A DNA stretch of 64,000 bases from Nocardia vinacea NBRC 16497 (GCF_000308835.1 NZ_BAGN01000429.1:1-64000); one strand, 5' to 3'; positions 16,712 to 25,477 are shown, counted from the first letter of the stretch. Program-made: numbers and translations. The notes: generated by a model not told the origin, from the letters alone.

Positions 16712-18139
16712 ATGACCTGGGAGACCATCCCGCAGATGGTCATGAGTGCGGCCGACCGCTTCGGCGGCGCCGAAGCGGTCGTGGACGGACCATTGCGGAT
16801 CAGCTTCACCGAACTGGCGGAACGTGTCCGCCGGGCCGCGGGCGCCTTCGCGAACGCCGGAGTCGAATCCGGTGACCGAGTGGCGATCTGGGCGCCCAAT
16901 TCGGCCGAGTGGATCATCGCGGCATTCGGATTGCTGAGCGCGGGTGGCGTGCTCGTCCCGGTCAACACCCGGTTCACGGCCGAGGAGGCCGACGATATCG
17001 TGCGCCGCAGCGGGGCGAAACTGCTGCTGGTGCAGCAGGGCTTCCTCGGCGTGGACTACGCGGGTCCGGACGGCGTACCGGTGATCGACCTGAAGTCGGA
17101 ATTCCTGCCCAGCGGCGCGCCGTTCGAACGGCAGGTGCGCGGCGCGGATATCGCCGACATCATCTATACCTCGGGCACGACCGGAAAGCCCAAGGGCGTC
17201 ATGATGAATCATCTGCAGACCCTGCGGCTGTATTCGGAATGGTGCGAGCTGGCCGATCTACGGGAGGGCGATCGCTATCTGATCGTCAATCCGTTCTTCC
17301 ACACCTTCGGATACAAGGCCGGGATCATCGCGTCGCTCATCCGCGGCGCGACGATCCTGCCGGTCCCGGTCTTCGATGTCGATCGGGTGCTCGAGCTGGT
17401 CGAGCGCGAGCGGGTGACGATGCTGCCCGGTCCGCCGACCCTGTATCACTCGCTGTTGCAGGCCAAGGACCGTTACGAGCTGTCGTCGTTGCGGACGGCG
17501 GTCACCGGGGCCGCCGATATTCCGGTCGAACTGATCCGCCGGGTGCACGAGGAGTTGCCGTTCCGATCGATCATGACCGGATACGGGCTCACCGAGGCGG
17601 GCACCGCGACGGCGTCGCGCCCCGGCGACACCTTCGAGCAGATCGCGACCACCGTCGGGACCGCCTGCGACGGCATCGAAGTGCGGATCGCCGATGACGG
17701 CGAGGTGCTCGTCCGCGGGTACTCCGTCATGCAGGGCTACCTCGACGATGCCGAGGCGACCGCCGCTGCCATCGACCCCGAGGGCTGGTTGCACACCGGC
17801 GACCTCGGCAGCCTGGATTCCGACGGACGGCTGCGGATCATCGGCCGTAAGAAGGATATGTTCATCGTCGGCGGCTTCAATGCCTATCCGGCCGAGATCG
17901 AAGGCGTCCTCCTCGAGCATCCGGCCGTCGCGCAGGTAGCGGTGATCGGCGTTCCCGACGAGCGGCTCGGCCAAGTCGGAAAGGCGTTCGTGGTGGCCAC
18001 CGGCCCGATCTCCGAACAAGAACTGATCGGCTGGGCCAAGACCCGCATGGCGGGTTACAAGATCCCGCGTTTCGTGGAGTTCCGAGAAGCGCTGCCGTTG
18101 AACGCCACCGGGAAGGTGATGAAGGATCACCTGCGGTAG
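16712..18139 (+). CDS. Acyl-CoA synthetase, FadD3-like
   Basis: 475 residues, ANL superfamily. AMP-binding motif IIYTSGTTGKPKGVMMNH lies near 150-167, then NPFFHTFGYKAGI and MLPGPPTLYHSLLQ, which closely resemble FadD3, the CoA ligase for the steroid C/D-ring acid. GYGLTEAG, GWLHTGDLG and the catalytic Lys region LNATGKVMKDHL complete the enzyme. It makes an acyl-CoA from a carboxylic acid and ATP. True FadD3 function is not claimed: the rest of the steroid ring operon is absent. It converges with the LLM gene, two bases apart. Confidence 0.88.
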   Translation: MTWETIPQMVMSAADRFGGAEAVVDGPLRISFTELAERVRRAAGAFANAGVESGDRVAIWAPNSAEWIIAAFGLLSAGGVLVPVNTRFTAEEADDIVRRSGAKLLLVQQGFLGVDYAGPDGVPVIDLKSEFLPSGAPFERQVRGADIADIIYTSGTTGKPKGVMMNHLQTLRLYSEWCELADLREGDRYLIVNPFFHTFGYKAGIIASLIRGATILPVPVFDVDRVLELVERERVTMLPGPPTLYHSLLQAKDRYELSSLRTAVTGAADIPVELIRRVHEELPFRSIMTGYGLTEAGTATASRPGDTFEQIATTVGTACDGIEVRIADDGEVLVRGYSVMQGYLDDAEATAAAIDPEGWLHTGDLGSLDSDGRLRIIGRKKDMFIVGGFNAYPAEIEGVLLEHPAVAQVAVIGVPDERLGQVGKAFVVATGPISEQELIGWAKTRMAGYKIPRFVEFREALPLNATGKVMKDHLR

Positions 18140-18141
18140 GC

Positions 18142-19002
18142 CTACCGCAGATTCCCGATCACCTTAGCCCCGAATTCGGCCAGCGTCTCCGGTGCGGCGA
18201 AATCGGTGAACCACACATAGAACCGCTCGACGCCCAGCTCGACGAGGTCGCCGAAGTGTGCGGCGAGTTGTGCCGCGTCACCGACGACAAGGCCGTCGAC
18301 CAGCTGACCGAATCGCCGAGTGCTGCGCGCGTGAACCTCGGCGGCATCCCGGCCATGGCCGACGAAGCCGACCATCTGCTGGACGGATGCCCGCGCCGAT
18401 CCGATCTCGGGCAGCAGTTCGGTCAGCCGATTCAGTTGCGGCGCAGGCAGATTCCACCAGGTCGCATAACCGCGCGCCAATTCAAGCAGGGGCGCACTGG
18501 TGCCGCCGATGACAATCGGAATCGGTGTACTCGGTGCCGGCACCTGCACCGGTCCCTCGGTATTCGGTGCGCCCCAATATTGGTGCAGCAGTTCCAGACT
18601 GCGCCGCAGCCGATCCCGTCGCGCGGGCGCTCGGTCCCGGGTGATATCGAATCCCACCAGTTCGTGCGGTACCGAACCGGCGCCGAGGCCGAGTTCGAAT
18701 CTGCCGCCCGACGCCTCCTGCAGCGTCACCGCCTCCTTGGCGAGCACCGCCGGATGCCGGAACGAGTCGCACAACACCAGATGTCCGATCCGCAGCCGCT
18801 CGGTTCGCGCGGCCACCCATGTGGCCACCGTCATCGCCTCCCAGAGCGGCAGTTGTTCGGCGCCGGGCGCGACCAGATGGTCGATGAACGCAATGCCGTC
18901 GAACCCGCTGGCCTCGGCCACGCGGGCCCGTTCCACGATGTCGTCGACGCGCAGCTTGATCTGCGGCAGGAACAGAAACCACTCGGGCGTCGGATTGTTC
19001 AC
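18142..19002 (-). CDS. LLM-class flavin (probably F420-dependent) oxidoreductase
   Basis: 286 residues with a bacterial luciferase-like TIM barrel: FLPQIKLRVDDIVERARVAEASGFDGIAFIDHL, TERLRIGHLVLCDSFRHPAVLAKEAVTLQEASGGRFELGLGAGSVPHE, then PIPIVIGGTSAPLLELA. The GGRFELGLGAG motif is typical of F420 or FMN LLM proteins. GTG 19002 overlaps the SDR stop (GTGA). It is the last gene of the radical SAM/SDR/LLM operon. Use of F420 rather than FMN is inferred from actinobacterial relatives. Confidence 0.85.
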   Translation of the reverse strand: MNNPTPEWFLFLPQIKLRVDDIVERARVAEASGFDGIAFIDHLVAPGAEQLPLWEAMTVATWVAARTERLRIGHLVLCDSFRHPAVLAKEAVTLQEASGGRFELGLGAGSVPHELVGFDITRDRAPARRDRLRRSLELLHQYWGAPNTEGPVQVPAPSTPIPIVIGGTSAPLLELARGYATWWNLPAPQLNRLTELLPEIGSARASVQQMVGFVGHGRDAAEVHARSTRRFGQLVDGLVVGDAAQLAAHFGDLVELGVERFYVWFTDFAAPETLAEFGAKVIGNLR

Positions 19003-19817
19003 AGCGCCAGGCCACCGTCGACGGCGACCGTCGCGCCGGTCATCGCGCTGCTGTCGGGCCCGGCCAGAAAGGCGAGGACGCCGGCGATCTCACCCGGATC
19101 GAGCAACCGTCCGATCGGCTGTTGGCCGGCGAATCCCGTCACGTCGGGCAGCCGGTAGAGGCGCGCGATCTCGGCCAGCAGTGCGGTATCGGCGGAGCCT
19201 GGACTCACCGCGTTCGCGGTTACCCCGGTACCGCCGAGTTCCGCACCGAGTGCCCGAATCAGTCCTGTCACACCGGCTTTCGCCGCACAGTAGGCGGCAA
19301 GCTGAGGCAGACCCTTCGTCGCGGCGGCCGAAGCGACGGCCAGGAACCGCCCCGATCGCGGTGCGGGCCGGGCCAGCAGTGCCGGAACGGCCGCCCGCGC
19401 CAGATTCACGACCCCGCCCAGGCAGACATCCAGGACCGCGCGCTCCTGCTCGATCGGCATCTCCCACAACGGAACTCCACCGGCGATCACCCCTGCCGCT
19501 GCGACCACCGCATCCAGCCCGCCCCAAGTACCGACCGCCTCGGCTACCGCGGCCTGCAGCGCAGATGGATCGCGCACGTCGGCGATATACGGTCGCACCG
19601 CACCGACCCGGTTCACCCGACTGCCCGCATCGGTCGCCACCGCGACGAGTTCGCGTTTACTTCCCATCGGATAGGGCAGCGCGGGATCGTCGCTCGCCAG
19701 ATCCACCGCGAGCACCGACCAGCCCCGAGACGCCAATTCCAGCACCGTCGCCGCCCCGATCCCCCGCGCGGCGCCGGTGACCAGCGCGACCCGCCGATGC
19801 TCCGAACGCGAAGTCAC
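18999..19817 (-). CDS. SDR oxidoreductase in the radical SAM operon
   Basis: 272 residues. The cofactor motif is TGAARGIGA near 14-22. VAAAGV replaces the usual NNAG. A catalytic Ser in VASAAATKGLPQ is followed by YCAAKAG (Tyr-x3-Lys). The insert between the second strand and VRPYIADVRD is long. The C-terminus is MTGATVAVDGGLAL. The long insert and the operon with an MftC-like protein suggest a mycofactocin-coupled SDR with non-exchangeable NAD. GTG 19817 overlaps the radical SAM stop by four bases. Substrate unknown. Confidence 0.8.
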   Translation of the reverse strand: MTSRSEHRRVALVTGAARGIGAATVLELASRGWSVLAVDLASDDPALPYPMGSKRELVAVATDAGSRVNRVGAVRPYIADVRDPSALQAAVAEAVGTWGGLDAVVAAAGVIAGGVPLWEMPIEQERAVLDVCLGGVVNLARAAVPALLARPAPRSGRFLAVASAAATKGLPQLAAYCAAKAGVTGLIRALGAELGGTGVTANAVSPGSADTALLAEIARLYRLPDVTGFAGQQPIGRLLDPGEIAGVLAFLAGPDSSAMTGATVAVDGGLAL

Positions 19818-20818
19818 GCCGACCTCCGAACCGCCGGATGATCGGCAACCGGTCGATGTCGATGCGGATAATCCTGCGACAGCTTCGGCGCAGCCAGGCG
19901 GTCGATCCCGGCCGGCACCGAATCATCGCGTCCACCTACACGTTCCGTACCCGCCCCGCTGCGCTGCGGCCCACGCAGTTCGGTGCACAGTTCCGAGTTC
20001 TGCCAGATGGGTTCGAATCCGCCTGCGGCACGGATGTTTCCGGCGCGGTACCGGTCGGGGCCGGCGAACGGACTCGCGTAGACATAGCCGACCGGGTCGA
20101 TCAGACACATCATCCGGCCCGCGCCGGGCACGCTCGATCCCGGCAGTGATTCGCCGAAGCCGGACAGATCGTGCTCGCGCAGCCAGTCGTCGAGCATTCG
20201 CCGCTGGTTCGCCGTCGGGTGCAACTCGTCCCAGGTGTCCGTGCCGCGGCCCGACGGGCGCAACGGGTTCAGTCGCAGCTGCGCACCGAACATATCGGCA
20301 ATCGCCTCGAGCGCGTCGAGATGGCCGACGTTATATCTGGTCACGGCGACGGACAGCTCGAATCCATAGACGCCCGAGGAGGCGAGTAACTCCATCGCGC
20401 GCACCGCCGCCCGGTATGCCCCGGTGCCGCGCACCGCGTCGTTGACCGCCTCGGTCGCGCCGTCGAGGCAGATCCGCACGTCGATACTGCCGTTCCCGGC
20501 GATCCGCCGCGCGGCATGGGGAGTGATCCGAATTCCATTGGTGGAGAACTTCACTCCGATGCGCTTGGCGGTGGCGTAATCGACCAGTTCCCAGAAGTCC
20601 GGGCGCACGGTCGGCTCGCCGCCGCCGATATCGACACGGCAAATGCGCATCCGCTCGAATTCGTCGATCAGCGCCTTGCATTCGCCGGTGCTCAGCTCAC
20701 GCGGATCGCGGCCGCGAGTGCTGGACGAGCAGTGGATGCAGGACAGATCGCAGGCGTGGGTCAGCTCCCAGGTCAGGCAGGTCGGCGCCGCGACGGTTTC
20801 GCTGGTGTTGTCGATCAT
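19814..20818 (-). CDS. Radical SAM protein resembling MftC, with a cysteine-free or frame-disrupted SPASM end
   Basis: 334 residues from ATG 20818 (GGGAG upstream). The SAM cluster motif is C23-x3-C27-x2-C30 (HACDLSCIHC), with GGGEPT at 65-70. PTVRPDFWELVDYATAKRIG, FSTNGIRITP and LDGATEAVNDAVRG closely follow mycofactocin maturase MftC. MftC has auxiliary-cluster cysteines toward the C-terminus; here C238 remains, the next is Ser249, and all later ones after residue 289 are lost. Cys codons do occur at matching places in other frames (19938-19940, 19915-19917, 19890-19892), so indels or decay are possible. No mftA, mftB or mftD gene is nearby. First gene of a coupled operon with an SDR and an LLM enzyme. 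Confidence 0.7.
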   Translation of the reverse strand: MIDNTSETVAAPTCLTWELTHACDLSCIHCSSSTRGRDPRELSTGECKALIDEFERMRICRVDIGGGEPTVRPDFWELVDYATAKRIGVKFSTNGIRITPHAARRIAGNGSIDVRICLDGATEAVNDAVRGTGAYRAAVRAMELLASSGVYGFELSVAVTRYNVGHLDALEAIADMFGAQLRLNPLRPSGRGTDTWDELHPTANQRRMLDDWLREHDLSGFGESLPGSSVPGAGRMMCLIDPVGYVYASPFAGPDRYRAGNIRAAGGFEPIWQNSELCTELRGPQRSGAGTERVGGRDDSVPAGIDRLAAPKLSQDYPHRHRPVADHPAVRRSA

Positions 20819-20854
20819 GGGGACTCCCGCGTCATTGCTTGCGCCACCAAGGTG

Positions 20855-20891
20855 GGAAATGCTGTTCTCGCCACAGGATAATGACATTCTG
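20855..20891. promoter_or_regulatory. Paired GAGAAT operators before the radical SAM operon
   Basis: GGAAATGCTGTTCTC at 20855-20869 and GATAATGACATTCTG at 20877-20891 each match most of the consensus. Their centres are 22 bp apart, about two helix turns. They lie 37-73 bases upstream of the ATG at 20818 and 40 bases after the end of the TauD-type gene. Confidence 0.55.
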
Positions 20892-20930
20892 CAATGGAAA
20901 CAAGGAAAACGGGGCCGCACCCATTCGGAA

Positions 20931-21764
20931 TCAGGCGACGGCTTCCTCGCCGACGAGGGTGGTGCGGTGCATCAACCGGCGTGAGCTCACCTCGTAGGGC
21001 TGGGCACGGTGCAGCATGCCGGTGTTGTCCCACACAACCAGGTCGCCGGGCCGCCATTGATGCCGCAGAGCGAACCGCGGCTGGGTCGACCATTCGAGCA
21101 AACGATCCAGCAGCGCCCGGCTCTCGTCGGCCGGCAAGCCGACGACCTGTGCCGCGGTCGCGCCGATCAGCAGCGACTTGCGGCCGTTCTTGCGCGTCCA
21201 CACCAGCGGATGCACGCGGGTCGGCACCTTCGCCCAAGCGGCTCGCTCCCGATCCGTCGGATCAGGATTGGCCAGCGATTGCGCATGCGCGAAACTGTGC
21301 ACCACGCGCAGGGTTTCGAGTTCGGTCCGCTCCGCATCCGGCAGCGCCGCGTAGGCGGCGAAGGTATTGGCGAATTCGGTGTCACCGCCGTCGGCGGCCA
21401 CCTCGAGTGCGGTCAGCAGGGTGGCCTGCTGCGGGACCGCATCGGTCGCGCCATCGATATGCCAGAAGAATGTGCCCTCCCGATAGGCGGCCAGCACGCT
21501 CTTGGCCGGATCTCGGGTAATGGCAGATACCTCCGGATGCGACTTCTCCCCGCCGAACGGCGCGACCACCACCTCGCCGAGCAGGCGGCTCAGCGCAACG
21601 AGCGCGTCATCATCGATATGGGCGTCGCGGTAGATCACCACCCCGGATCGGTCGAGGGCAGCCCGCAGGTCGTCGGCAACGCGCCGGTCGGCGAGTTGGC
21701 GGCCGGACAATCCGGTGATTTCCAGTCCGATGTGGTCGGTCACGGGGATGGCGGTGACGGTCAT
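20931..21764 (-). CDS. TauD/TfdA-type 2-oxoglutarate-dependent dioxygenase
   Basis: 277 residues from ATG 21764, with GAAGAGG upstream; the open frame extends further but without a start as good. Iron ligands are H102 and D104 (FFWHIDGA) and H252 (GMLHRAQPY). The 2-oxoglutarate-binding Arg is in SRRLMHRTT (R263 or R267). The family hydroxylates small acids, sulfonates or amines with Fe(II), O2 and 2-oxoglutarate. It is divergent from the TetR gene at 21838, its likely regulator. The radical SAM operon follows on the same strand but has its own operators. Confidence 0.88.
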   Translation of the reverse strand: MTVTAIPVTDHIGLEITGLSGRQLADRRVADDLRAALDRSGVVIYRDAHIDDDALVALSRLLGEVVVAPFGGEKSHPEVSAITRDPAKSVLAAYREGTFFWHIDGATDAVPQQATLLTALEVAADGGDTEFANTFAAYAALPDAERTELETLRVVHSFAHAQSLANPDPTDRERAAWAKVPTRVHPLVWTRKNGRKSLLIGATAAQVVGLPADESRALLDRLLEWSTQPRFALRHQWRPGDLVVWDNTGMLHRAQPYEVSSRRLMHRTTLVGEEAVA

Positions 21765-21804
21765 GATGCGCCTCTTCGGTACGGCAGCACGTGGGTCGAT
21801 ACCC

Positions 21805-21853
21805 TGCACATGCTGAACAAGTGCCCAAACTCGATAGGTGCATATGCTTAACA
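21805..21853. promoter_or_regulatory. Direct repeat between the dioxygenase and TetR genes
   Basis: TGCACATGCTGAACA at 21805-21819 and TGCATATGCTTAACA at 21839-21853 match at 13 of 15 positions and are 34 bases apart. The second copy covers the TetR start. This is the kind of site an autoregulating TetR protein would use, and it differs from the GAGAAT operator. Confidence 0.4.
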
Positions 21854-22533
21854 CCGTGACGGATGACAGGTCAAGGGGCCGCGCGAGCACGGACGAGTCG
21901 ACGACCACGCGCGGTACCGCCCGGGTGCGCCGCGTCGGCGCGGAGGATTCGGCCACCCGGCTCGCCATCCTGGATGCCACCGCGCGGATCATGCTCGAGC
22001 AAGGACACGCCGCGGCGACGTCACGGCGGGTCGCCGCGCTGGCAGGGGTCAAACCCGCGCTGGTGCACTACTACTTCCCGACCATGGACGACCTGTTCCT
22101 GGCGGTATTCCGCCGCGGCGCGGAGGCCAATCTGGAGCGGCAGCGCCGAGCCGTGTTCTCCGAGCAGCCGCTGCATGCACTCTGGCAGCTCAGCCGGGAA
22201 CCGTACGGCACCCGGCTACAGCAGGAATTCATGGCGCTGGCCAACCAGCGCCCGGCCATCCGGACCGAAATCGCCGCCTATATCGAACGTTTCCGCGATA
22301 TCCAGGTGACCGCGCTGACCTTCATCGCCCGGGCCAACGGTCTCGACCTCACCCAGCTGCCGCCGGTGGTGATTTCACTGCTCATCGCCAGCGTATCCGG
22401 GGTCATCGCGACCGAGAACGCCGTCGGCGTCACGCTCGGCCACGCCGATCTGGTCGCATTCGTCGAGCAGTACCTGGACAGGTTCGAGGCGACCGCACGC
22501 ACCGCGACCACGATCGAGGCCGCGGATTCGTGA
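21838..22533 (+). CDS. TetR-family regulator next to the dioxygenase
   Basis: 231 residues from GTG 21838; GTG 21856 is an alternative. The helix-turn-helix is near 45-85: RLAILDATARIMLEQGHAAATSRRVAALAGVKPALVHYYFPTMDDLFLAVF in outline, with the VHYYF recognition-helix end. The C-terminal ligand domain (about 100-225) is not assignable. It is divergent from the TauD-type gene and probably represses it through the repeat at 21805-21853. Confidence 0.85.
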   Translation: MHMLNTVTDDRSRGRASTDESTTTRGTARVRRVGAEDSATRLAILDATARIMLEQGHAAATSRRVAALAGVKPALVHYYFPTMDDLFLAVFRRGAEANLERQRRAVFSEQPLHALWQLSREPYGTRLQQEFMALANQRPAIRTEIAAYIERFRDIQVTALTFIARANGLDLTQLPPVVISLLIASVSGVIATENAVGVTLGHADLVAFVEQYLDRFEATARTATTIEAADS

Positions 22534-22677
22534 TCCGCGGCGTGTGCTCAGTCCGAGTTTGAGCGCTAGTTCAGCATCCGAACCGAGGTAGCACGCGGCT
22601 CCGACAGCCCGCGGTCGATATCCGGTGGGAATTTGTCGACCACGCCCGCGCGCAGGGTGTATGGTCGATCTCACTGC

Positions 22678-22692
22678 GAGAGTGGCATTCTC
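22678..22692 (+). promoter_or_regulatory. GAGAAT operator before amidohydrolase 2
   Basis: GAGAGTGGCATTCTC matches the consensus with one A-to-G change in the left arm. It lies 83 bases before the GTG at 22776. The rest of the 242-base gap after the TetR gene holds no gene. Confidence 0.6.
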
Positions 22693-22775
22693 CCAAATGA
22701 AGATTGACCATCTCTCCGCTTGTCGAGATCGGGGTGACGCACACCCCCGGCGTCGCACGAACAGCGAGGAGTCAC

Positions 22776-24029
22776 GTGAACATCGACGACATGATCCTGG
22801 TGAGCATCGACGACCACGTCGTCGAGCCGCTCGATATGTTCGACGGCCGGGTACCGAAGAAGTGGGCCGATCTGGCGCCGAAGGTGATCGTCGACGACAA
22901 GGGGGTCGACCGGTGGGTCTACCGGGGAAAACCGACGGGTGTCACCGGGCTCAACGCAGTCGTTTCCTGGCCGCCGGAGGAGTGGGGGTACGACCCGGCC
23001 GGTTACGCGGAAATGCGGCCCGGTGTCTACGACATCCACGCCCGCGTACGGGATATGAACGCCAACGGCATCCTGGCCTCGATGTGCTTCCCCACCTTCG
23101 CCGGATTCAGCGCCGGTCACCTGAGTCACTTCAAGGACGAGATCACCGTCGCGATGATCCAGGCATACAACGACTGGCATCTCGAGGGCTGGTGCGACAT
23201 CTACCCTGGCCGGTTCATTCCGAACGCCATTCTGCCGCTGTGGGATCCGCAGCTGGCCGTCGCCGAGATCCAGCGCGTCGCAGCTAAGGGCTTCCGTGGT
23301 GTCACGATGGCGGAACTGCCGCACCTGCAGGGCAGCCCCAGCTATTTCGACGAGGACTTCTGGGGACCGGTCTTCGGGGCGCTGAACGAAACCGGTCTGG
23401 TCATGAACCTGCATATCGGCACCGGATTCGGGGCGCTCAAGCTGGCGCCGGACGCGCCGATCGACAATCTGATGTGCCTGGCGCCGACGGTCTCCCAGAT
23501 CACCGTCCAGGATCTGCTGTGGGGTCCGGCATTTCGCAACTATCCCAATCTGAAGGTGGCGCTGTCGGAGGGCGGCATCGGCTGGATCCCGTTCTTCCTG
23601 GATCGCTCCGATCGCCACTACACCAATCAGAGGTGGCTGCGGCGCGACTTCGGCGGCAAGCTGCCGAGCGAGGTCTTCCGCGAGCACGTGATCGCCTGCT
23701 ACGTCACCGACCCGACCGCACTCACCTATCGGGACGCCGTCGGGATGGACATCATCGCCTGGGAATGTGACTACCCGCACTCGGACTCGCTGTGGCCCGA
23801 CGCACCCGAATTCGTGCTGAAGGAACTGAACGCCGCCCACGCCGACGACACCGATATCAACAAGATCACCTGGCAGAACGCCTGCCGTTTCCTGAATTTC
23901 GATCCGTTCGAGCACACCCCGAAGGAGCAGGCCACCGTCGGCGCGCTGCGAGCGAAGGCCGCTGGTTGGGATACCTCGACGACGACGCGGCAGCAATACG
24001 CCGAAGCCTATGCCCAGCAGGCACACTGA
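22776..24029 (+). CDS. ACMSD-type amidohydrolase 2
   Basis: 417 residues from GTG 22776, which has GAGGAG upstream. The N-terminus is VNIDDMILVSIDDHVVEP, with a DDH in place of DxHxH. The FPNAILPLWDPQLAVAEIQRVAAKGFRG segment and NLHIGTGFG follow. The C-terminal CDYPHSDSLWP carries the conserved Asp. This subgroup is common in actinobacterial catabolic clusters and acts on carboxylated intermediates by hydrolysis, hydration or decarboxylation. It leads a same-strand group with the small protein at 24045, two more amidohydrolases, a Rieske ferredoxin and an alpha/beta hydrolase. Confidence 0.85.
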   Translation: MNIDDMILVSIDDHVVEPLDMFDGRVPKKWADLAPKVIVDDKGVDRWVYRGKPTGVTGLNAVVSWPPEEWGYDPAGYAEMRPGVYDIHARVRDMNANGILASMCFPTFAGFSAGHLSHFKDEITVAMIQAYNDWHLEGWCDIYPGRFIPNAILPLWDPQLAVAEIQRVAAKGFRGVTMAELPHLQGSPSYFDEDFWGPVFGALNETGLVMNLHIGTGFGALKLAPDAPIDNLMCLAPTVSQITVQDLLWGPAFRNYPNLKVALSEGGIGWIPFFLDRSDRHYTNQRWLRRDFGGKLPSEVFREHVIACYVTDPTALTYRDAVGMDIIAWECDYPHSDSLWPDAPEFVLKELNAAHADDTDINKITWQNACRFLNFDPFEHTPKEQATVGALRAKAAGWDTSTTTRQQYAEAYAQQAH

Positions 24030-24044
24030 TCGAGGAATGACGAT

Positions 24045-24341
24045 ATGAAGTTGATGGTTTTCTCCCGCCCGCAGCCCGGCCGGGACGAGGAATACAACAC
24101 CTGGTACGGCGAAGTCCACGTACCCGAGATGCTCGCCATCGATGGCGTGAAATCCTGTACGCGCCATCGTCTTCGGACCACCGAGGACCAGCCCACCGAA
24201 TATCTGGCCGTCTACGACATCGACGGTGATATCGACACCGTGATGAAGGAACTGATGGCCCGGTCCAAGGACGGCCGGATGCGGCTCAGCTCGTCGATCG
24301 ATCCGGCCAACACGCGGATGACGATCTGGGAGCCGATCTGA
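24045..24341 (+). CDS. Small dimeric alpha-beta barrel protein (EthD-like)
   Basis: 98 residues: MKLMVFSRPQPGRDEEYNTWYGEVHVPEMLAIDGV, then EYLAVYDIDGDIDTVMKELMARS. The pattern of a strand, a WY-x2-VHVPEM helix and YLAVYD strand fits the ferredoxin-like dimeric barrel of EthD and related proteins. The His in EVHVPE is usually conserved. It may be a cyclase, isomerase or intermediate-handling protein. It lies 15 bases after amidohydrolase 2. Confidence 0.75.
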   Translation: MKLMVFSRPQPGRDEEYNTWYGEVHVPEMLAIDGVKSCTRHRLRTTEDQPTEYLAVYDIDGDIDTVMKELMARSKDGRMRLSSSIDPANTRMTIWEPI

Positions 24342-24388
24342 CCCGCAGCCTACGGGCAATTATCGACAAAGAATGTAGGTGATCGCGC

Positions 24389-25477
24389 ATGTTGACGCTG
24401 CGTGACGGGGAACAGATGCCGCTGATCGATACCAGCGTCCATATCTTTTTCCGGTCGAATCCGGATTTCCGGAATTTCCTGCGCGAACCGTTTCGCAGTC
24501 GTGGGATTCCGGATGTGGAGATGGACTGGTATGGCGCGCCGGGCGGGGAATACGCGCCCGGCACCACCGGGCCGGGTGGTCACTATCCCGGCTCGGACCC
24601 GAATGTCGTCGGTCGGCATCTGTTCGATCGGCGTGGCGTCGATATGGCGATCCTGCATCCGATGACGCGTGGCATTCTCCCGGACCGGCATCTGAATACG
24701 GCCGTCCTGGCGGCCCACAACGAGATGATGGTGACCCGCTGGCTGGAATCAGGTCACTACGCCGAGCGATATCGCGGCACGCTGCGGGTGAATCCGGACG
24801 ATATCTCCGGTGCGGTGCGCGAAATCATGCGCTGGCAGGGACATCCGCGGATCGTGCAGCTCGGTATCCCGCTGCAATCGCGGGAACTGTACGGGAAACC
24901 GCAGTACTGGCCGCTGTGGGAGGCGGCGCAGGAAGCCGGGTGGCCGGTTGCGGTGCATATCGAAACCGGCAGCGGGATCGAATTGCCGCCGACACCGTCC
25001 GGGCATCCGCGCACCTACGAGCAGTACGCGGCGTTCATGCCGCTCAATTACATCTACCACCTGCTCAATATGATCGCCGAGGGCGTATTCGAGCGCTTCC
25101 CGAAGCTGCGGTTCGTCTGGGCCGACGGCGCGGCGGACATGCTGACGCCGTTCATGTGGCGGATGGACACCTTCGGTCGGCCGCATCTGGAGCAGACACC
25201 GTGGGCGCCGCGCATGCCGAGCGACTATCTGCCCGATCACGTGTACTTCGTACAGGGCCGCATGGACGGACCTGGCGAGGTCGAATTCGCCGGTGACTGG
25301 CTGAGTTTCACCGGTAAGGAAAACATGATCATGTTCGGCTCCAGCTATCCGCACTGGCAACTCGCCGATCCGGCGCTGCTGCCGTCGGCCTGGAGTGCCG
25401 AACAACTCGCCAAGGTCTGCTGGCGCAATGCCGCCGAGCTCTACGGCATAGACGTCCCCACCGCGGCCGTGCGGTGA
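24389..25477 (+). CDS. ACMSD-type amidohydrolase 3, with a substituted active-site Asp
   Basis: 362 residues. MPLIDTSVHIFF gives the metal strand, VAVHIETGSGIE a metal-ligand His, and RFVWADGAADM the next barrel strand. At the C-terminus the family motif SDYPH reads FGSSYPHWQ, so the catalytic or metal-binding Asp is Ser. The enzyme may be altered in chemistry or inactive and partnered with amidohydrolase 4, which keeps the Asp. The two genes are 29 bases apart and similar in layout, suggesting a hetero-oligomer or a duplicated pair. That pairing is inference. Confidence 0.8.
   Translation: MLTLRDGEQMPLIDTSVHIFFRSNPDFRNFLREPFRSRGIPDVEMDWYGAPGGEYAPGTTGPGGHYPGSDPNVVGRHLFDRRGVDMAILHPMTRGILPDRHLNTAVLAAHNEMMVTRWLESGHYAERYRGTLRVNPDDISGAVREIMRWQGHPRIVQLGIPLQSRELYGKPQYWPLWEAAQEAGWPVAVHIETGSGIELPPTPSGHPRTYEQYAAFMPLNYIYHLLNMIAEGVFERFPKLRFVWADGAADMLTPFMWRMDTFGRPHLEQTPWAPRMPSDYLPDHVYFVQGRMDGPGEVEFAGDWLSFTGKENMIMFGSSYPHWQLADPALLPSAWSAEQLAKVCWRNAAELYGIDVPTAAVR

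Noticed and set aside
19814..21764. A complete mycofactocin biosynthesis locus
   Set aside because: Only an MftC-like gene and possible client enzymes are present; no mftA precursor, mftB, mftD, mftE or mftF was found around it.
22671..24359. A 562-codon minus-strand frame opposite amidohydrolase 2
   Set aside because: Composition and lack of motifs mark it as antisense shadow; the plus strand encodes a clear enzyme.
24670..24680. ATTCTC half-sites inside genes (24670s, 50255, 56380s)
   Set aside because: Only the half-site is present, within coding sequence, with no second arm at the right spacing.
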